NCBI GenBank assembly: GCA_002841885.1
Contig: PHBE01000002.1
Coordinates: 310,001-374,000, forward strand
Source: Deltaproteobacteria bacterium HGW-Deltaproteobacteria-18
Lineage (GTDB): Bacteria > Desulfobacterota > Desulfovibrionia > Desulfovibrionales > Desulfomicrobiaceae
Length of the DNA stretch: 64,000 nucleotides
Direction: 5' to 3'
The notes beneath the pieces are model-generated. The model was not told the origin of the DNA, searched no databases, and was given only the letters and a program-made list of their open reading frames with translations. The position numbers were made by a program, and so were the translations under genes. Positions 25,444-33,562 of the stretch are shown piece by piece (the stretch's first letter is position 1; each line of letters opens with the position of its first letter).

Positions 25444-27780
25444 ATGCTGTCCCTCTTCATTCTCCTCTTCATCGTACTTGCCGCCTTGGTCCTTTTCATC
25501 GGCGGCTGGGTGCCTGCGGATCTGGTCGGGATCATGGTTCTCGCCGCCCTGGCCCTGACCGGTCTGGTCTCGCCGGAGGAGGCCGTGGCCGGGTTCAGCA
25601 GCCCGGCTGTCATAACAGTGCTGGCCATGTTCATTCTTTCGGCCGGTCTGAGCCGCACAGGCGTGGCCTACCGCATCGGTCAGCCACTGCAGCTCTTCGC
25701 ACGCAAGGGTGAAGCCCTGCTGATCGTAGTCCTTATGGCTGCGGCCGCCCTCCTTTCGGCCCTCATCAACACCACCAGCGTGGCCGTCATCCTGCTGCCC
25801 GCGACCATGGACCTGGCCCGCCGCAGCGGCCTGCCGCCTGCGCGCCTGCTCATGCCCATGGCGCTCGGCTGCCTGCTCGGCGGACCCTTCACGGGCATCT
25901 CCACGCCACCCAACATTCTGGCCACAGGGGCCCTGCGCTCCGCCGGGCTGACGCCCTTCAAGATTTTCGATTTCACCCCCATCACCGGGGCCTTGGTCCT
26001 GGCCGGCATCGCTTTCATGGTCATTGTGGGCAAACGACTACTGCCCAAGGGTGCCGCATCCGGGACCGATAAAAACGGCATCGAATCCGCCTACGAGATC
26101 GGATCGCACATCTTCACCATCGAAGTCCCGTCAACGTCGACTTTGGTGGGGCGCAGCCTGACCGAAAGCCGCCTGGGCTCGGCCCTCTATTTGACGGTGG
26201 TCGGTCTGCAACGCGCCGGTGAACTGATTCTCTCCCCCCGGGCACAGGAAACGCTGCATGCCGGAGACATCATCATCGTCCACGGTCAGTCGGACCAGGT
26301 CAGCCAGTTTCACGGCAGCAGGCATCTGCAGGTCGAACAGCCCGGGCCCGAAACCGCCGAGATCACGGGGCGCCTGGGCACGGCCTCGGTCCGCATCGGC
26401 AAGGGATCTCCGCTCATCGGGCGCAGCCTGGCCGAAAGCGGGCTGCGACGGGATCATCACGTGCATGTGCTGGCCCTGGGCTCCCCCGCAGGCGAATGCC
26501 TGCGTGAAGTCCGCCGCCACCGTTTCGAGGAGGGGGACGGCCTCGTGCTCCAGGGCGAACAAAAGGCCCTTGAAGACCTGACGGAGACGAACCTTGTCGA
26601 ACTTGCGGAGCCGCTGACGAAGGGACCGGCCGATGCGTCGGTCTGCGAACTGCTCAGCCTCTGCTCCGTCCGGGTGCCGGAAGGGTCGGTACTGGCCGGG
26701 CGCAACCTGGTGGAAAGCCGCCTGGGCAACGCATTCGGCCTGACGGTGGTGGGTCTGGTGCGAGAAGGGAGCGTGACCTGCCTGCCCGCCCCGGAAGAAA
26801 CGGTCCAGCCCGGCGACCTGCTCGTGGTCCAGGGTTTGGCGCGGGACATTGATGTCTTTGAAGGCCTGCAGGATCTGGAAATTTCCGACCAGTCCTCGCA
26901 ACTGGCGGCTGAACTGGAATCCCAGCAGATCGGCATGGCCGAGGTGCTGCTCTCGCCCCGCACGACCCTGGCCGGAAAGACCCTGAACGATCTGCTCTTC
27001 CGCGACCATTACGGGCTGAGCGTTCTGGCCGTGCTGCGCAAGGGACGGGCGTGCCGCTCGGGCCTGCAGGACATGCCCCTGCAGTTCGGCGATGCGCTGC
27101 TGGTTTACGGCCCGCGCCAGAGCCTGGAGGCAGTGGCCCGTGACGAAGACTTCCTCGTCCTGGACCAGGAAGCGGCACAGGCGCCACGCCTGCACAAGGC
27201 CCCCCTGGCCGCCCTGATCATGGCGACCGTGCTCCTGAGCGCCATCCTGGGCTTCGTACCCATCTCCATCGCGGCCCTGACCGGAGTGGCGGCCATGGTC
27301 GTCGGCGGTTGCCTGACCATGGAGGAGGCCTACCATTCCATTGAATGGAAAGTGATTTTCCTCATCGCAGGCATGCTTCCGCTCGGCATGGCCATCGAGA
27401 ATACCGGGGCGGCCCAGATGGGGGCGGCGGCGCTCATCGGCATGGTCGGCGACCTGGGCCCGCGCTGGGTCGTGGCGACGCTCTTCGCGGTGACGGTGCT
27501 CGGCACGCAGGTCATCCCCACGGCGGCTCTGGTGGTGCTCATGGCGCCGGTGGCCCTCGGCGCAGCCTCATCACTGGGCATTTCACCGCAGCTGCTGATG
27601 ATGACCGTGGCCATGGCCGCGTCGGCAAGCTTCGCGAGCCCCCTTTCGCACCCGGCCCACCTGCTGGTGATGGGACCCGGCGGATACAGGTTCATGGACT
27701 ACGTAAAGATCGGGACACCGCTGACCCTCGTGGTCATGGCCGTGTCGGTCTGGCTGCTGCCCATCCTGTGGCCGGCGTGA
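25444..27780 (+). CDS. SLC13/DASS-type anion transporter with internal RCK_C (TrkA-C) domains
   Basis: 778 residues: N-terminal membrane half (1-205) with LINTTSVAVILLPA and FTGISTPPNILATGAL, a soluble middle of about 380 residues, and a C-terminal membrane half (about 585-778) with ITVIGTQV-like LGTQVIPTAALVVLMAP. The middle holds four TrkA-C-type units, recognised by repeated VGRSL/AGRNL/AGKTL, LGSALYLTVVGL and GDIIIVHG-type strings near 217, 305, 400 and 495. The usual number in this family is two, so four is long. Relatives import sulfate or dicarboxylates with Na+ or H+; in a sulfate reducer sulfate is a reasonable guess only. Confidence 0.9.
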   Translation: MLSLFILLFIVLAALVLFIGGWVPADLVGIMVLAALALTGLVSPEEAVAGFSSPAVITVLAMFILSAGLSRTGVAYRIGQPLQLFARKGEALLIVVLMAAAALLSALINTTSVAVILLPATMDLARRSGLPPARLLMPMALGCLLGGPFTGISTPPNILATGALRSAGLTPFKIFDFTPITGALVLAGIAFMVIVGKRLLPKGAASGTDKNGIESAYEIGSHIFTIEVPSTSTLVGRSLTESRLGSALYLTVVGLQRAGELILSPRAQETLHAGDIIIVHGQSDQVSQFHGSRHLQVEQPGPETAEITGRLGTASVRIGKGSPLIGRSLAESGLRRDHHVHVLALGSPAGECLREVRRHRFEEGDGLVLQGEQKALEDLTETNLVELAEPLTKGPADASVCELLSLCSVRVPEGSVLAGRNLVESRLGNAFGLTVVGLVREGSVTCLPAPEETVQPGDLLVVQGLARDIDVFEGLQDLEISDQSSQLAAELESQQIGMAEVLLSPRTTLAGKTLNDLLFRDHYGLSVLAVLRKGRACRSGLQDMPLQFGDALLVYGPRQSLEAVARDEDFLVLDQEAAQAPRLHKAPLAALIMATVLLSAILGFVPISIAALTGVAAMVVGGCLTMEEAYHSIEWKVIFLIAGMLPLGMAIENTGAAQMGAAALIGMVGDLGPRWVVATLFAVTVLGTQVIPTAALVVLMAPVALGAASSLGISPQLLMMTVAMAASASFASPLSHPAHLLVMGPGGYRFMDYVKIGTPLTLVVMAVSVWLLPILWPA

Positions 27781-27944
27781 AGCCGCCCGGCACAAACGGC
27801 CAGGCCGCTCCCTGTTTCGCCACGATTTAGTCTTCCGGATCTCTCAGGACCGGACGGCCTGCTTGCGCAAAGCCGCTTAAACCTCACGCCGGGCTCAAGA
27901 ATAATAATGGTGTACGTCCAATGATCGCAGGAAGGCGCTCACGC

Positions 27945-28301
27945 TTACTGCATCACCACCCAGCCGTCGGGACCCTTCACGAAACGCACAGTCGTCATTT
28001 CCTTGGAGCGCCCGGCAATGGGGACGGTCATGTCAACTTCGACATCGCAAACAAAACCGGGAGCGTCCTTTGCCTCCGTGCAGCCGATCTTCTTGACGGC
28101 ATGAAGCTGCGTTTTCCCCAGCGAGTCCGTAAGCGCCTTGCCCGCACCGCCGAACAGCTTTCCGGCCTCGTCGAGGCTTTGGGCGGTCTTGGCCATATCC
28201 TTCTCAAAGGCAGACCGGATGTCGGCCTCGGACGGCTCGCCGGAGCAGCCCACAGCAACCAATGACACTGCAAGCAGGATTCCCGTCAGCATGATTTTCA
28301 T
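27945..28301 (-). CDS. Small lipoprotein of unknown function
   Basis: 118 residues; ATG with GGAGGGAAG ribosome site. Signal peptide with lipobox VAVGC (Cys19); the mature part is a short alpha/beta domain with two Cys (KIGCTEAKDAPGFVCDVEVDM) that may form a disulfide and a C-terminal strand VRFVKGPDGWVVMQ typical of DUF-type lipoproteins. Monocistronic. I do not recognise the function. Confidence 0.8.
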   Translation of the reverse strand: MKIMLTGILLAVSLVAVGCSGEPSEADIRSAFEKDMAKTAQSLDEAGKLFGGAGKALTDSLGKTQLHAVKKIGCTEAKDAPGFVCDVEVDMTVPIAGRSKEMTTVRFVKGPDGWVVMQ

Positions 28302-28524
28302 TTCTTCCCTCCGTTACAACTAGTTTCATCCCTTGAACATCTTGAGGTCGAATATGGCTTTAAACGGGAAGGTTGTCCAACCTCCGCCGCCTCACACAGA
28401 GGCCACCAAGGGTGATCATCCCCGATTCGCGTTCAATCGGAGCGCGCACGCAGCTCGCCGCCGTGACATTCTCCCCAAGAATCGTTGACTTCCAGGCCGC
28501 CCTATGCTCAAGGTTCCGCTCCCG

Positions 28525-28669
28525 GGCGCGCCTGCTTGGGGCGGACCACGCAGCATGCCGTTATTGAAAATCGGAACATGCGCAAGATCCGGCTGGTTTT
28601 CAAGGGTGCGCCAGAAGACAGAGTTCCCGACGACTCAAGGCTCCGGCCACGCAAGGCCTGAGCCTTTTT
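28525..28669 (+). ncRNA. Candidate structured non-coding RNA with terminator (6S-like layout, unproven)
   Basis: In a 490-base gap lacking genes, 28525-28612 can fold into one long interrupted hairpin: GGCGCGCC (28525-28532) pairs with GGTGCGCC (28605-28612), then a large internal loop, CGGA (28542-28545) with TCCG (28588-28591), and GCATG..CCG (28553-28560) with CGG..CATGC (28572-28581). It is followed by a T-tailed terminator at 28637-28669 that no upstream gene on this strand needs. A long hairpin with a central bubble recalls 6S RNA, but the closing stem is short and the 5' end unknown. Family is not assigned. Confidence 0.3.
28637..28669 (+). terminator. Rho-independent terminator without an upstream protein gene
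   Basis: AAGGCTC-CGGCC pairs with GGCC-TG-AGCCTT followed by TTT. No plus-strand coding gene precedes it for several kilobases of that strand (the last ends at 27780), which supports a transcribed RNA just upstream. Confidence 0.65.
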
Positions 28670-28683
28670 CGTTGTGCACCGCA

Positions 28684-28712
28684 TTGACATCACGGGGACT
28701 GGTTACTAAGTT
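28684..28712 (+). promoter_or_regulatory. Sigma-70-type promoter candidate for the Nif3-like operon
   Basis: TTGACA (28684-28689), 17-base spacer, TAAGTT (28707-28712). The perfect -35 lies just after the terminator at 28669 and about 80 bases before the ATG at 28795. Confidence 0.5.
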
Positions 28713-28794
28713 TGCAACTTTCCCTGTCCACCGGACCGGCCCATTGGGCTTTTCGGCTGGATGGCACAATGACCCGGTTGCCCTACGGAGCTCC

Positions 28795-29754
28795 ATGCAT
28801 CCCTCGAATCTGATTTCCCGCATCGAATCCACGGCCCCGCTGCATCTGGCAGCGTCCTGGGACAAATGCGGCGTACAGGTCGCCTCAGCCGCCACCGAGG
28901 TCGGGACCTTGTGCGTGGCCCTGGACCCCAGTGTCGAGACAGTGCGTCAGGCGGTGGAGCACGGAGCGGATTTTCTGCTCTGTCACCACCCGCTGAGCCT
29001 TGCGCCCAAACTGCCGAGCCGCCTTGATGACTACCACGAGGTGCTGAGACTGAGCCTCAGGAATTCCATGTGGCTTTACAGCGCGCACACCTCCCTGGAC
29101 GCCAATCCGCATGGGCCGGTCAACTGGTTGGGACGCGCCATCGAGATGCAGGACATGCGCATTCTCGAGGTGACCCGCCGCGAAACGCCGAGCCTCCTGC
29201 GCCTTGCCGATCCGGCCATGCAGGAACGTGTCCGGGATTTTGCGGGCTCCTCCACCGGCCGGGGCGCACAAATGGAGGAATACCTCCTCTGGCCGGAAGA
29301 AAGCGCCGCTTTCAAGGCCAAGCTGGAAACTGGGACGCCCTGGCAGGAATTGGCCCTTGCCGCGCCGATCCGCGAATACGGTTTCGGATGCATCGGAACG
29401 TTGCCCAAAACCCTGGGCTGGGATGAATTTTCAGCGCGTCTGACCGCCCTCGGACTGCCGCTGTCGCGCATGGCGGGTCAGGTTCCGGGAACCGTCACCC
29501 GGGTAGCCTATTGCCCCGGATCCGGAGCGGACCTTGGACCGGCCGCCTTCGCCAAAGGCGCGGACGTCTACCTGACCGGAGATGTCAAATATCATCAGGC
29601 CCAAGCCGTGCAGGACATCGGCCTGACCATAGACGTCGGTCATTTTTGCCTTGAAGAGACCATGATGCGCACCTGGAGCCAGAACCTGGACCGCGAACTC
29701 TCACCCGAGGGAGTCAAAGTGGTCTTTCTGCCGGGGCGCAATCCCTTTGCCTGA
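28795..29754 (+). CDS. Nif3-like dinuclear metal centre hexameric protein (YbgI family)
   Basis: 319 residues. Conserved metal ligands are visible: LLCHHPLS (His pair about 62-63), YSAHTSLDANPHG (about 95-107), DVKYHQAQ and DVGHFCLEE near the C-terminus. Start at 28795 (MHPSNLISRIE) matches the family start; longer frames upstream read into the terminator region. The family is often labelled GTP cyclohydrolase I type 2, but its true role is unsettled. It precedes a zinc-ribbon coiled-coil protein by 54 bases, a pairing that is common in many bacteria, so they are likely one operon. Confidence 0.92.
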   Translation: MHPSNLISRIESTAPLHLAASWDKCGVQVASAATEVGTLCVALDPSVETVRQAVEHGADFLLCHHPLSLAPKLPSRLDDYHEVLRLSLRNSMWLYSAHTSLDANPHGPVNWLGRAIEMQDMRILEVTRRETPSLLRLADPAMQERVRDFAGSSTGRGAQMEEYLLWPEESAAFKAKLETGTPWQELALAAPIREYGFGCIGTLPKTLGWDEFSARLTALGLPLSRMAGQVPGTVTRVAYCPGSGADLGPAAFAKGADVYLTGDVKYHQAQAVQDIGLTIDVGHFCLEETMMRTWSQNLDRELSPEGVKVVFLPGRNPFA

Positions 29755-29808
29755 ATCTTCCCGGGAAGAACCCCGGAAAATTGATACGCTTTTGAGGAGG
29801 ATGCTACC

Positions 29809-30540
29809 TTGAGTATTTATATGGAACAGATCGAGCAGCTGGTCGTGCTGCAGAAAGTGGATTCGGAGATGATCACCCTGGAGCGCATCCTCGAAGAGGC
29901 GCCCAAGCAGCTGCGTAGCCTGCAGGAAAAGCAGGCCTATCTCAAACAGCAGCAGGACGTGATCCAGGAAAAGGTCGACGTGCTGATGGAGCAGAAGAGC
30001 CGCCTTGAGGGTGAGATCGAGAGCGACACCCAGAAGGTCAAGAAGAGCAAGAACAAGCTCATGATGGTCGAGAACACCAAGGAATATCACGCCATGATGC
30101 GTGAGATGGACACCATGGAGAAGATGAACCGCTCCCGCGAGGAAGAGCGTGCCAATCTTCTTGCGGACCTTTCCGACCTCGATGGTCGCAAGGAGGCCCT
30201 GCAGGGTGACATCGACAGCCTGGGAGAGACCATCACCGCCCAGCAGTCCACTCTGGACCAGGAACTGGCCGAAAAGCGCGCCCGTATCGCAATCCTCGAA
30301 AAGGAAAAGAATAAGGCTTCCGAGGCTGTTCCCACGCCCATCCTGACCCGCTACAATTTCATCCGCGACCGCATCCCGAATCCCGTCATCGTGCCGGTCA
30401 GCGAAGGCGTGTGTCTGGGCTGTCATGTCGTCATCCCGCCCCAGGCCTTCATCGACCTGCAGAAAGGGGAGCAGATTTTAAGCTGCCCCAACTGCTTGCG
30501 CATCATTTTCTGGGAGCGTCATTTCTCGGGTAATGATTGA
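29809..30540 (+). CDS. Coiled-coil protein with C-terminal C4 zinc ribbon (CdsZ/DUF164-like)
   Basis: 243 residues. The start is TTG at 29809 because a strong GAGGAGG lies 8 bases upstream; the in-frame ATG at 29821 would be 20 bases away. Residues 10-170 form a long coiled coil (EEAPKQLRSLQEKQAYLKQQ and onwards), followed by a zinc ribbon with CLGC (about 205-208) and CPNC (about 229-232). The family is widespread next to nif3-like genes and rnpB and is thought to bind nucleic acid, though its role is not settled. Its stop is directly upstream of the RNase P RNA. Confidence 0.9.
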   Translation: MSIYMEQIEQLVVLQKVDSEMITLERILEEAPKQLRSLQEKQAYLKQQQDVIQEKVDVLMEQKSRLEGEIESDTQKVKKSKNKLMMVENTKEYHAMMREMDTMEKMNRSREEERANLLADLSDLDGRKEALQGDIDSLGETITAQQSTLDQELAEKRARIAILEKEKNKASEAVPTPILTRYNFIRDRIPNPVIVPVSEGVCLGCHVVIPPQAFIDLQKGEQILSCPNCLRIIFWERHFSGND

Positions 30541-30546
30541 TTTTTT

Positions 30547-30905
30547 GCGGAGCCGGACAGGCTGTCGCTGCCGGCCGCAAGGCCGGGAGAGGAAAGTCCG
30601 GACACCACAGGGCAGGATGCTGGATAACGTCCAGCGGGGGTGACCCCGGGACAGTGCCACAGAAACAAACCGCCCGGGCTTTATGTCCGGGTAAGGGTGA
30701 AAAGGTGGGGTAAGAGCCCACCAGTTGTCGCGGTGACGTGGCAAGCTAGGTAAACCCCATCCGGTGCAAGACCAAATAGGAAGGTGACCGGCCCGGTCAC
30801 GACCCTTCGGGTAGGTTGCTGGAGACGGCGGGCAACCGCCGCCCTAGAGGAATGACAGCCGCCCGGCAACGGGCACAGAATCCGGCTTATCGTCCGGCTC
30901 CGTAT
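30547..30905 (+). ncRNA. rnpB: RNase P RNA component (bacterial type A)
   Basis: The catalytic RNA that trims tRNA 5' ends. Ends pair as P1 (CGGAGCCGGAC near 30548 with GTCCGGCTCCG near 30892). Conserved strings are present: GAGGAAAGTCCGG (about 30589), ACAGAAACAAACCGCC, GGTAAGGGTGAAAAGGTG, GTAAGAGCCCACCAG, GCAAGACCAAATAGGAA, and ACAGAATCCGGCTTA near the 3' end, with a short T-run after it. It sits 7 bases downstream of the zinc-ribbon gene and just before ispDF, so it is probably processed from, or transcribed within, this unit. Exact ends are approximate. Confidence 0.96.
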
Positions 30906-30912
30906 TTTTACA

Positions 30913-32103
30913 ATGACACACTCACTTTGGACCATAATCCTGGCTGCGGGCCAGGGTTCGCGTCTGGCCTCCTCCACGGGCGGCACACGCAAACAGTTTC
31001 TGCACCATGAGGGACACCCCCTCTATTGGCGCAGCGTTCTGACCATGTCCGCGATCCCTGAACTTGCGGGCGTGGTCCTCGTTTTTCCGCCCCAGGAACT
31101 GGAGCAGCGCTCCGCCGAACTGGAAAACCTCAAGAACATCGCGGACCCCGGGGTCCGCATCCTGATCACCGCCGGCGGCGACAGACGCCAGGATTCCGTG
31201 CGCCTGGGTCTGGCCGCATTGCCTCGGGATTGCAGCCGGGTACTTGTACACGACAGCGCGCGCCCCTTTTTCTCGCCCGCCCTGGTGCAGACTCTCCTGT
31301 GCGGATTGACCGACGAAATCCGTGGAGTCATCCCCGCCATTCCTGTCACGGACACGATCAAGCAGGTCGAAAGCGACCTTGTCCTGGCCACGCTTCCGCG
31401 CGAATCCTTGCGCGCGGTCCAGACGCCGCAGCTCTTTCCGGCCAGTCTGCTGCGGCAGGTTCATGAGCAGGCTCTGGAAGAAGACTGGGCCGTCACGGAC
31501 GACGCCAGCATGATCGAACGCGCGGGATACCGCGTCCGGATCGTGCCCGGCGAAACCGCCAACCTGAAGATCACAACCCCGGAGGACCTGCGCGTGCTTG
31601 CCACTCCCGCTCCCCTGCCTGTGCCCTGCACCGGCTTCGGCTACGACGTGCACGCCTATGGCGGCAACCGGCCCATGGTGCTGGGCGGCATGCCCATCGC
31701 CGGAGCCCCTTTCGTCAAGGCCCACTCCGATGGCGACGTGCTCCTGCACGCCCTCTGTGACGCCATCCTCGGCTGCCTGGGCCTTGGGGATATCGGCGAA
31801 CATTTTCCGGACAGCGACGATCGCTTCGAGAACATCTCCTCCGGCATCCTGCTCTCGGAGGTCATGGACAAGGCGCGCTCCCTGGGGCTTTGCATCACCC
31901 ATGTCGACCTGACCGTCATCGCCCAGATCCCCCGTCTGGCTCCGCACAAGGAAGCCATCCGCAGCAACGTGGCGCGGATGCTTGAGCTTTGCGACCAGCA
32001 GGTCAACGTCAAGGCGACCACGGAAGAGCACCTGGGTTTCACCGGCCGCAAGGAAGGAATCAAGGCTGTGGCCGTGGTGACTGCGACAAGGAAGCAGGCA
32101 TGA
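30913..32103 (+). CDS. ispDF: Bifunctional 2-C-methyl-D-erythritol 4-phosphate cytidylyltransferase / 2,4-cyclodiphosphate synthase
   Basis: 396 residues fusing two steps of the MEP isoprenoid pathway. Residues 1-230 (IspD): ILAAGQGSRL (9-18), Lys of RKQFL, GGDRRQDSV, VHDSARPF and AVQTPQLF. Residues about 237-396 (IspF): GFGYDVHAYG with metal Asp/His, KAHSDGDVLLHALCDAILG, GDIGEHFPDSD, and VNVKATTEEHLGFTGRKEGI. All catalytic residues appear present. It starts 8 bases after rnpB with no clear ribosome site and overlaps gltX by 4 bases (ATGA). Confidence 0.95.
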   Translation: MTHSLWTIILAAGQGSRLASSTGGTRKQFLHHEGHPLYWRSVLTMSAIPELAGVVLVFPPQELEQRSAELENLKNIADPGVRILITAGGDRRQDSVRLGLAALPRDCSRVLVHDSARPFFSPALVQTLLCGLTDEIRGVIPAIPVTDTIKQVESDLVLATLPRESLRAVQTPQLFPASLLRQVHEQALEEDWAVTDDASMIERAGYRVRIVPGETANLKITTPEDLRVLATPAPLPVPCTGFGYDVHAYGGNRPMVLGGMPIAGAPFVKAHSDGDVLLHALCDAILGCLGLGDIGEHFPDSDDRFENISSGILLSEVMDKARSLGLCITHVDLTVIAQIPRLAPHKEAIRSNVARMLELCDQQVNVKATTEEHLGFTGRKEGIKAVAVVTATRKQA

Positions 32104-33560
32104 GCAATTTCAAGACCGGCGGGCCCTTTGTCACCCGCTTCGCTCCCAGTCCCACGGGGGGGCTGCATCTTGGCAACGTGCGCACGGCCATCCTCAATCA
32201 CCTGCTGGCGAAGCAAAGCGGCGGAAAATTTCTGTTGCGCCTCGAGGACACGGATCAGGAGCGCTCCTCCTTTGCCGCTGAAGCCGCCATCCTGTGGTCC
32301 ATGTCCTGGCTCGGGCTTGTGCCCGATGAACCTGTGCGCCACCAGAGCCTGCGCCTCGATCTCTACCGGAGCGCCGTGGACGCCCTGGTGGCCGAAGACC
32401 GGGCCTACCCCTGCTTCTGCACCGATGCCGAACTGGAGCAGGACCGCAAGGAAGCCGCAGCCAAAAATCTCCCTCCCCGCTACAGCGGCCGTTGCGCCCG
32501 CATGTCACGCGAGGAGCGCGCCGACAGACTGGACCGGGGCGACGCCCACGCCATGCGCTTTTGCCTGCCTGAAAAGCCGGAGGTCAGCTTCAAAGACCTC
32601 ATCAAGGGCCAGATCTGCCTTCCGGCGGGCGCCTTTGGCGACTTCGTGCTGCTGCGCTCGAACGGCTGGCCAAGCTACAACCTGGCCGTGGTCGTCGACG
32701 ACGCGGACATGGGCGTCAATCTGGTGCTGCGCGGCGAGGATCATCTGACCAACACGGCCCGCCAGCTCCTGCTCTACGATGCCCTGCGGCTCACCGCCCC
32801 GGCTTTCGCCCATCACGGCCTGCTCATGGACACGGACGGCAAGAAGCTCTCCAAGCGCAGCGGCGCTCTAAGCATCCCCGAGTGCATGGAAATGGGCCTT
32901 GAACCCCAGGCCGTGGTCCAGTATCTGGCGTCCCTGTCCGGAGCTCTGCCGACCAAGAATCTTTTCACGTCACTTGACGAGATGGCCCAGGCCTTCAACC
33001 CCTTCGCACTGGGCCGGGGCAACGCGATCATGAGCTTCGATGAACTGAAGGCTCTCAGCGCGCGAGTGTTCCGGACGGCGGATCCTGCAGATCAGGTCCG
33101 TCACGTCGATGAATCCTTGCCTGCCGATAACGCGTGGCACGAGTTCGACCCGCAAGTACGCTTGCATCTGCTTGAAAGCCTGCGCGAAAACGCTGCCAAC
33201 CTGCATGAACTGTGCGCCCTGCTGCCTCTGGTCACGGAAAAAGAGACCCGCTTCACCCCGGGGGCCCTGACCGAGCTGGCCGCGAACCTGCCGGTGCTGG
33301 CCGCGCTTGATCAGGTCATGTCCGCGCACGCTCCGGACGCACGTCTGGAAAAGGATGCTGCCAGCGCCGTGTTGCGCCGCACAAGCGAAGAAGCCAAAGT
33401 CAAAGGCCGCCAGCTCTACCATCCCATACGGCTGGCCCTGACCGGCGGCGAAAACGGCCCGGAGCTTGCCACTCTGCTCACGCTCTTGCCGGCAGGCCTG
33501 ATCAGGGAGCGCACCCAAACCGTGCTGAACATATTTTCCCATTGCAACCACAAGGAATGA
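32100..33560 (+). CDS. gltX: Glutamyl-tRNA synthetase
   Basis: 486 residues. Class Ib motifs: PSPTGGLHLGN (17-26, HIGH equivalent) and KKLSKRS (248-254, KMSKS equivalent). RLEDTDQERS, CFCTDAELE and FRFCLPEKP-type strings fit the Glu-accepting site. The C-terminal 150 residues are the helical anticodon-binding domain, so it is a full synthetase and not a GluQ-type paralogue. ATG overlaps the ispDF stop; cysS begins 2 bases after its stop. Confidence 0.94.
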   Translation: MSNFKTGGPFVTRFAPSPTGGLHLGNVRTAILNHLLAKQSGGKFLLRLEDTDQERSSFAAEAAILWSMSWLGLVPDEPVRHQSLRLDLYRSAVDALVAEDRAYPCFCTDAELEQDRKEAAAKNLPPRYSGRCARMSREERADRLDRGDAHAMRFCLPEKPEVSFKDLIKGQICLPAGAFGDFVLLRSNGWPSYNLAVVVDDADMGVNLVLRGEDHLTNTARQLLLYDALRLTAPAFAHHGLLMDTDGKKLSKRSGALSIPECMEMGLEPQAVVQYLASLSGALPTKNLFTSLDEMAQAFNPFALGRGNAIMSFDELKALSARVFRTADPADQVRHVDESLPADNAWHEFDPQVRLHLLESLRENAANLHELCALLPLVTEKETRFTPGALTELAANLPVLAALDQVMSAHAPDARLEKDAASAVLRRTSEEAKVKGRQLYHPIRLALTGGENGPELATLLTLLPAGLIRERTQTVLNIFSHCNHKE

Positions 33561-33562
33561 GC

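Noticed and set aside
29801-29812. ATG directly after the ribosome site of the zinc-ribbon gene
   Set aside because: It opens a frame with an immediate stop (ATG-CTA-CCT-TGA); the TTG at 29809 is the proper start.
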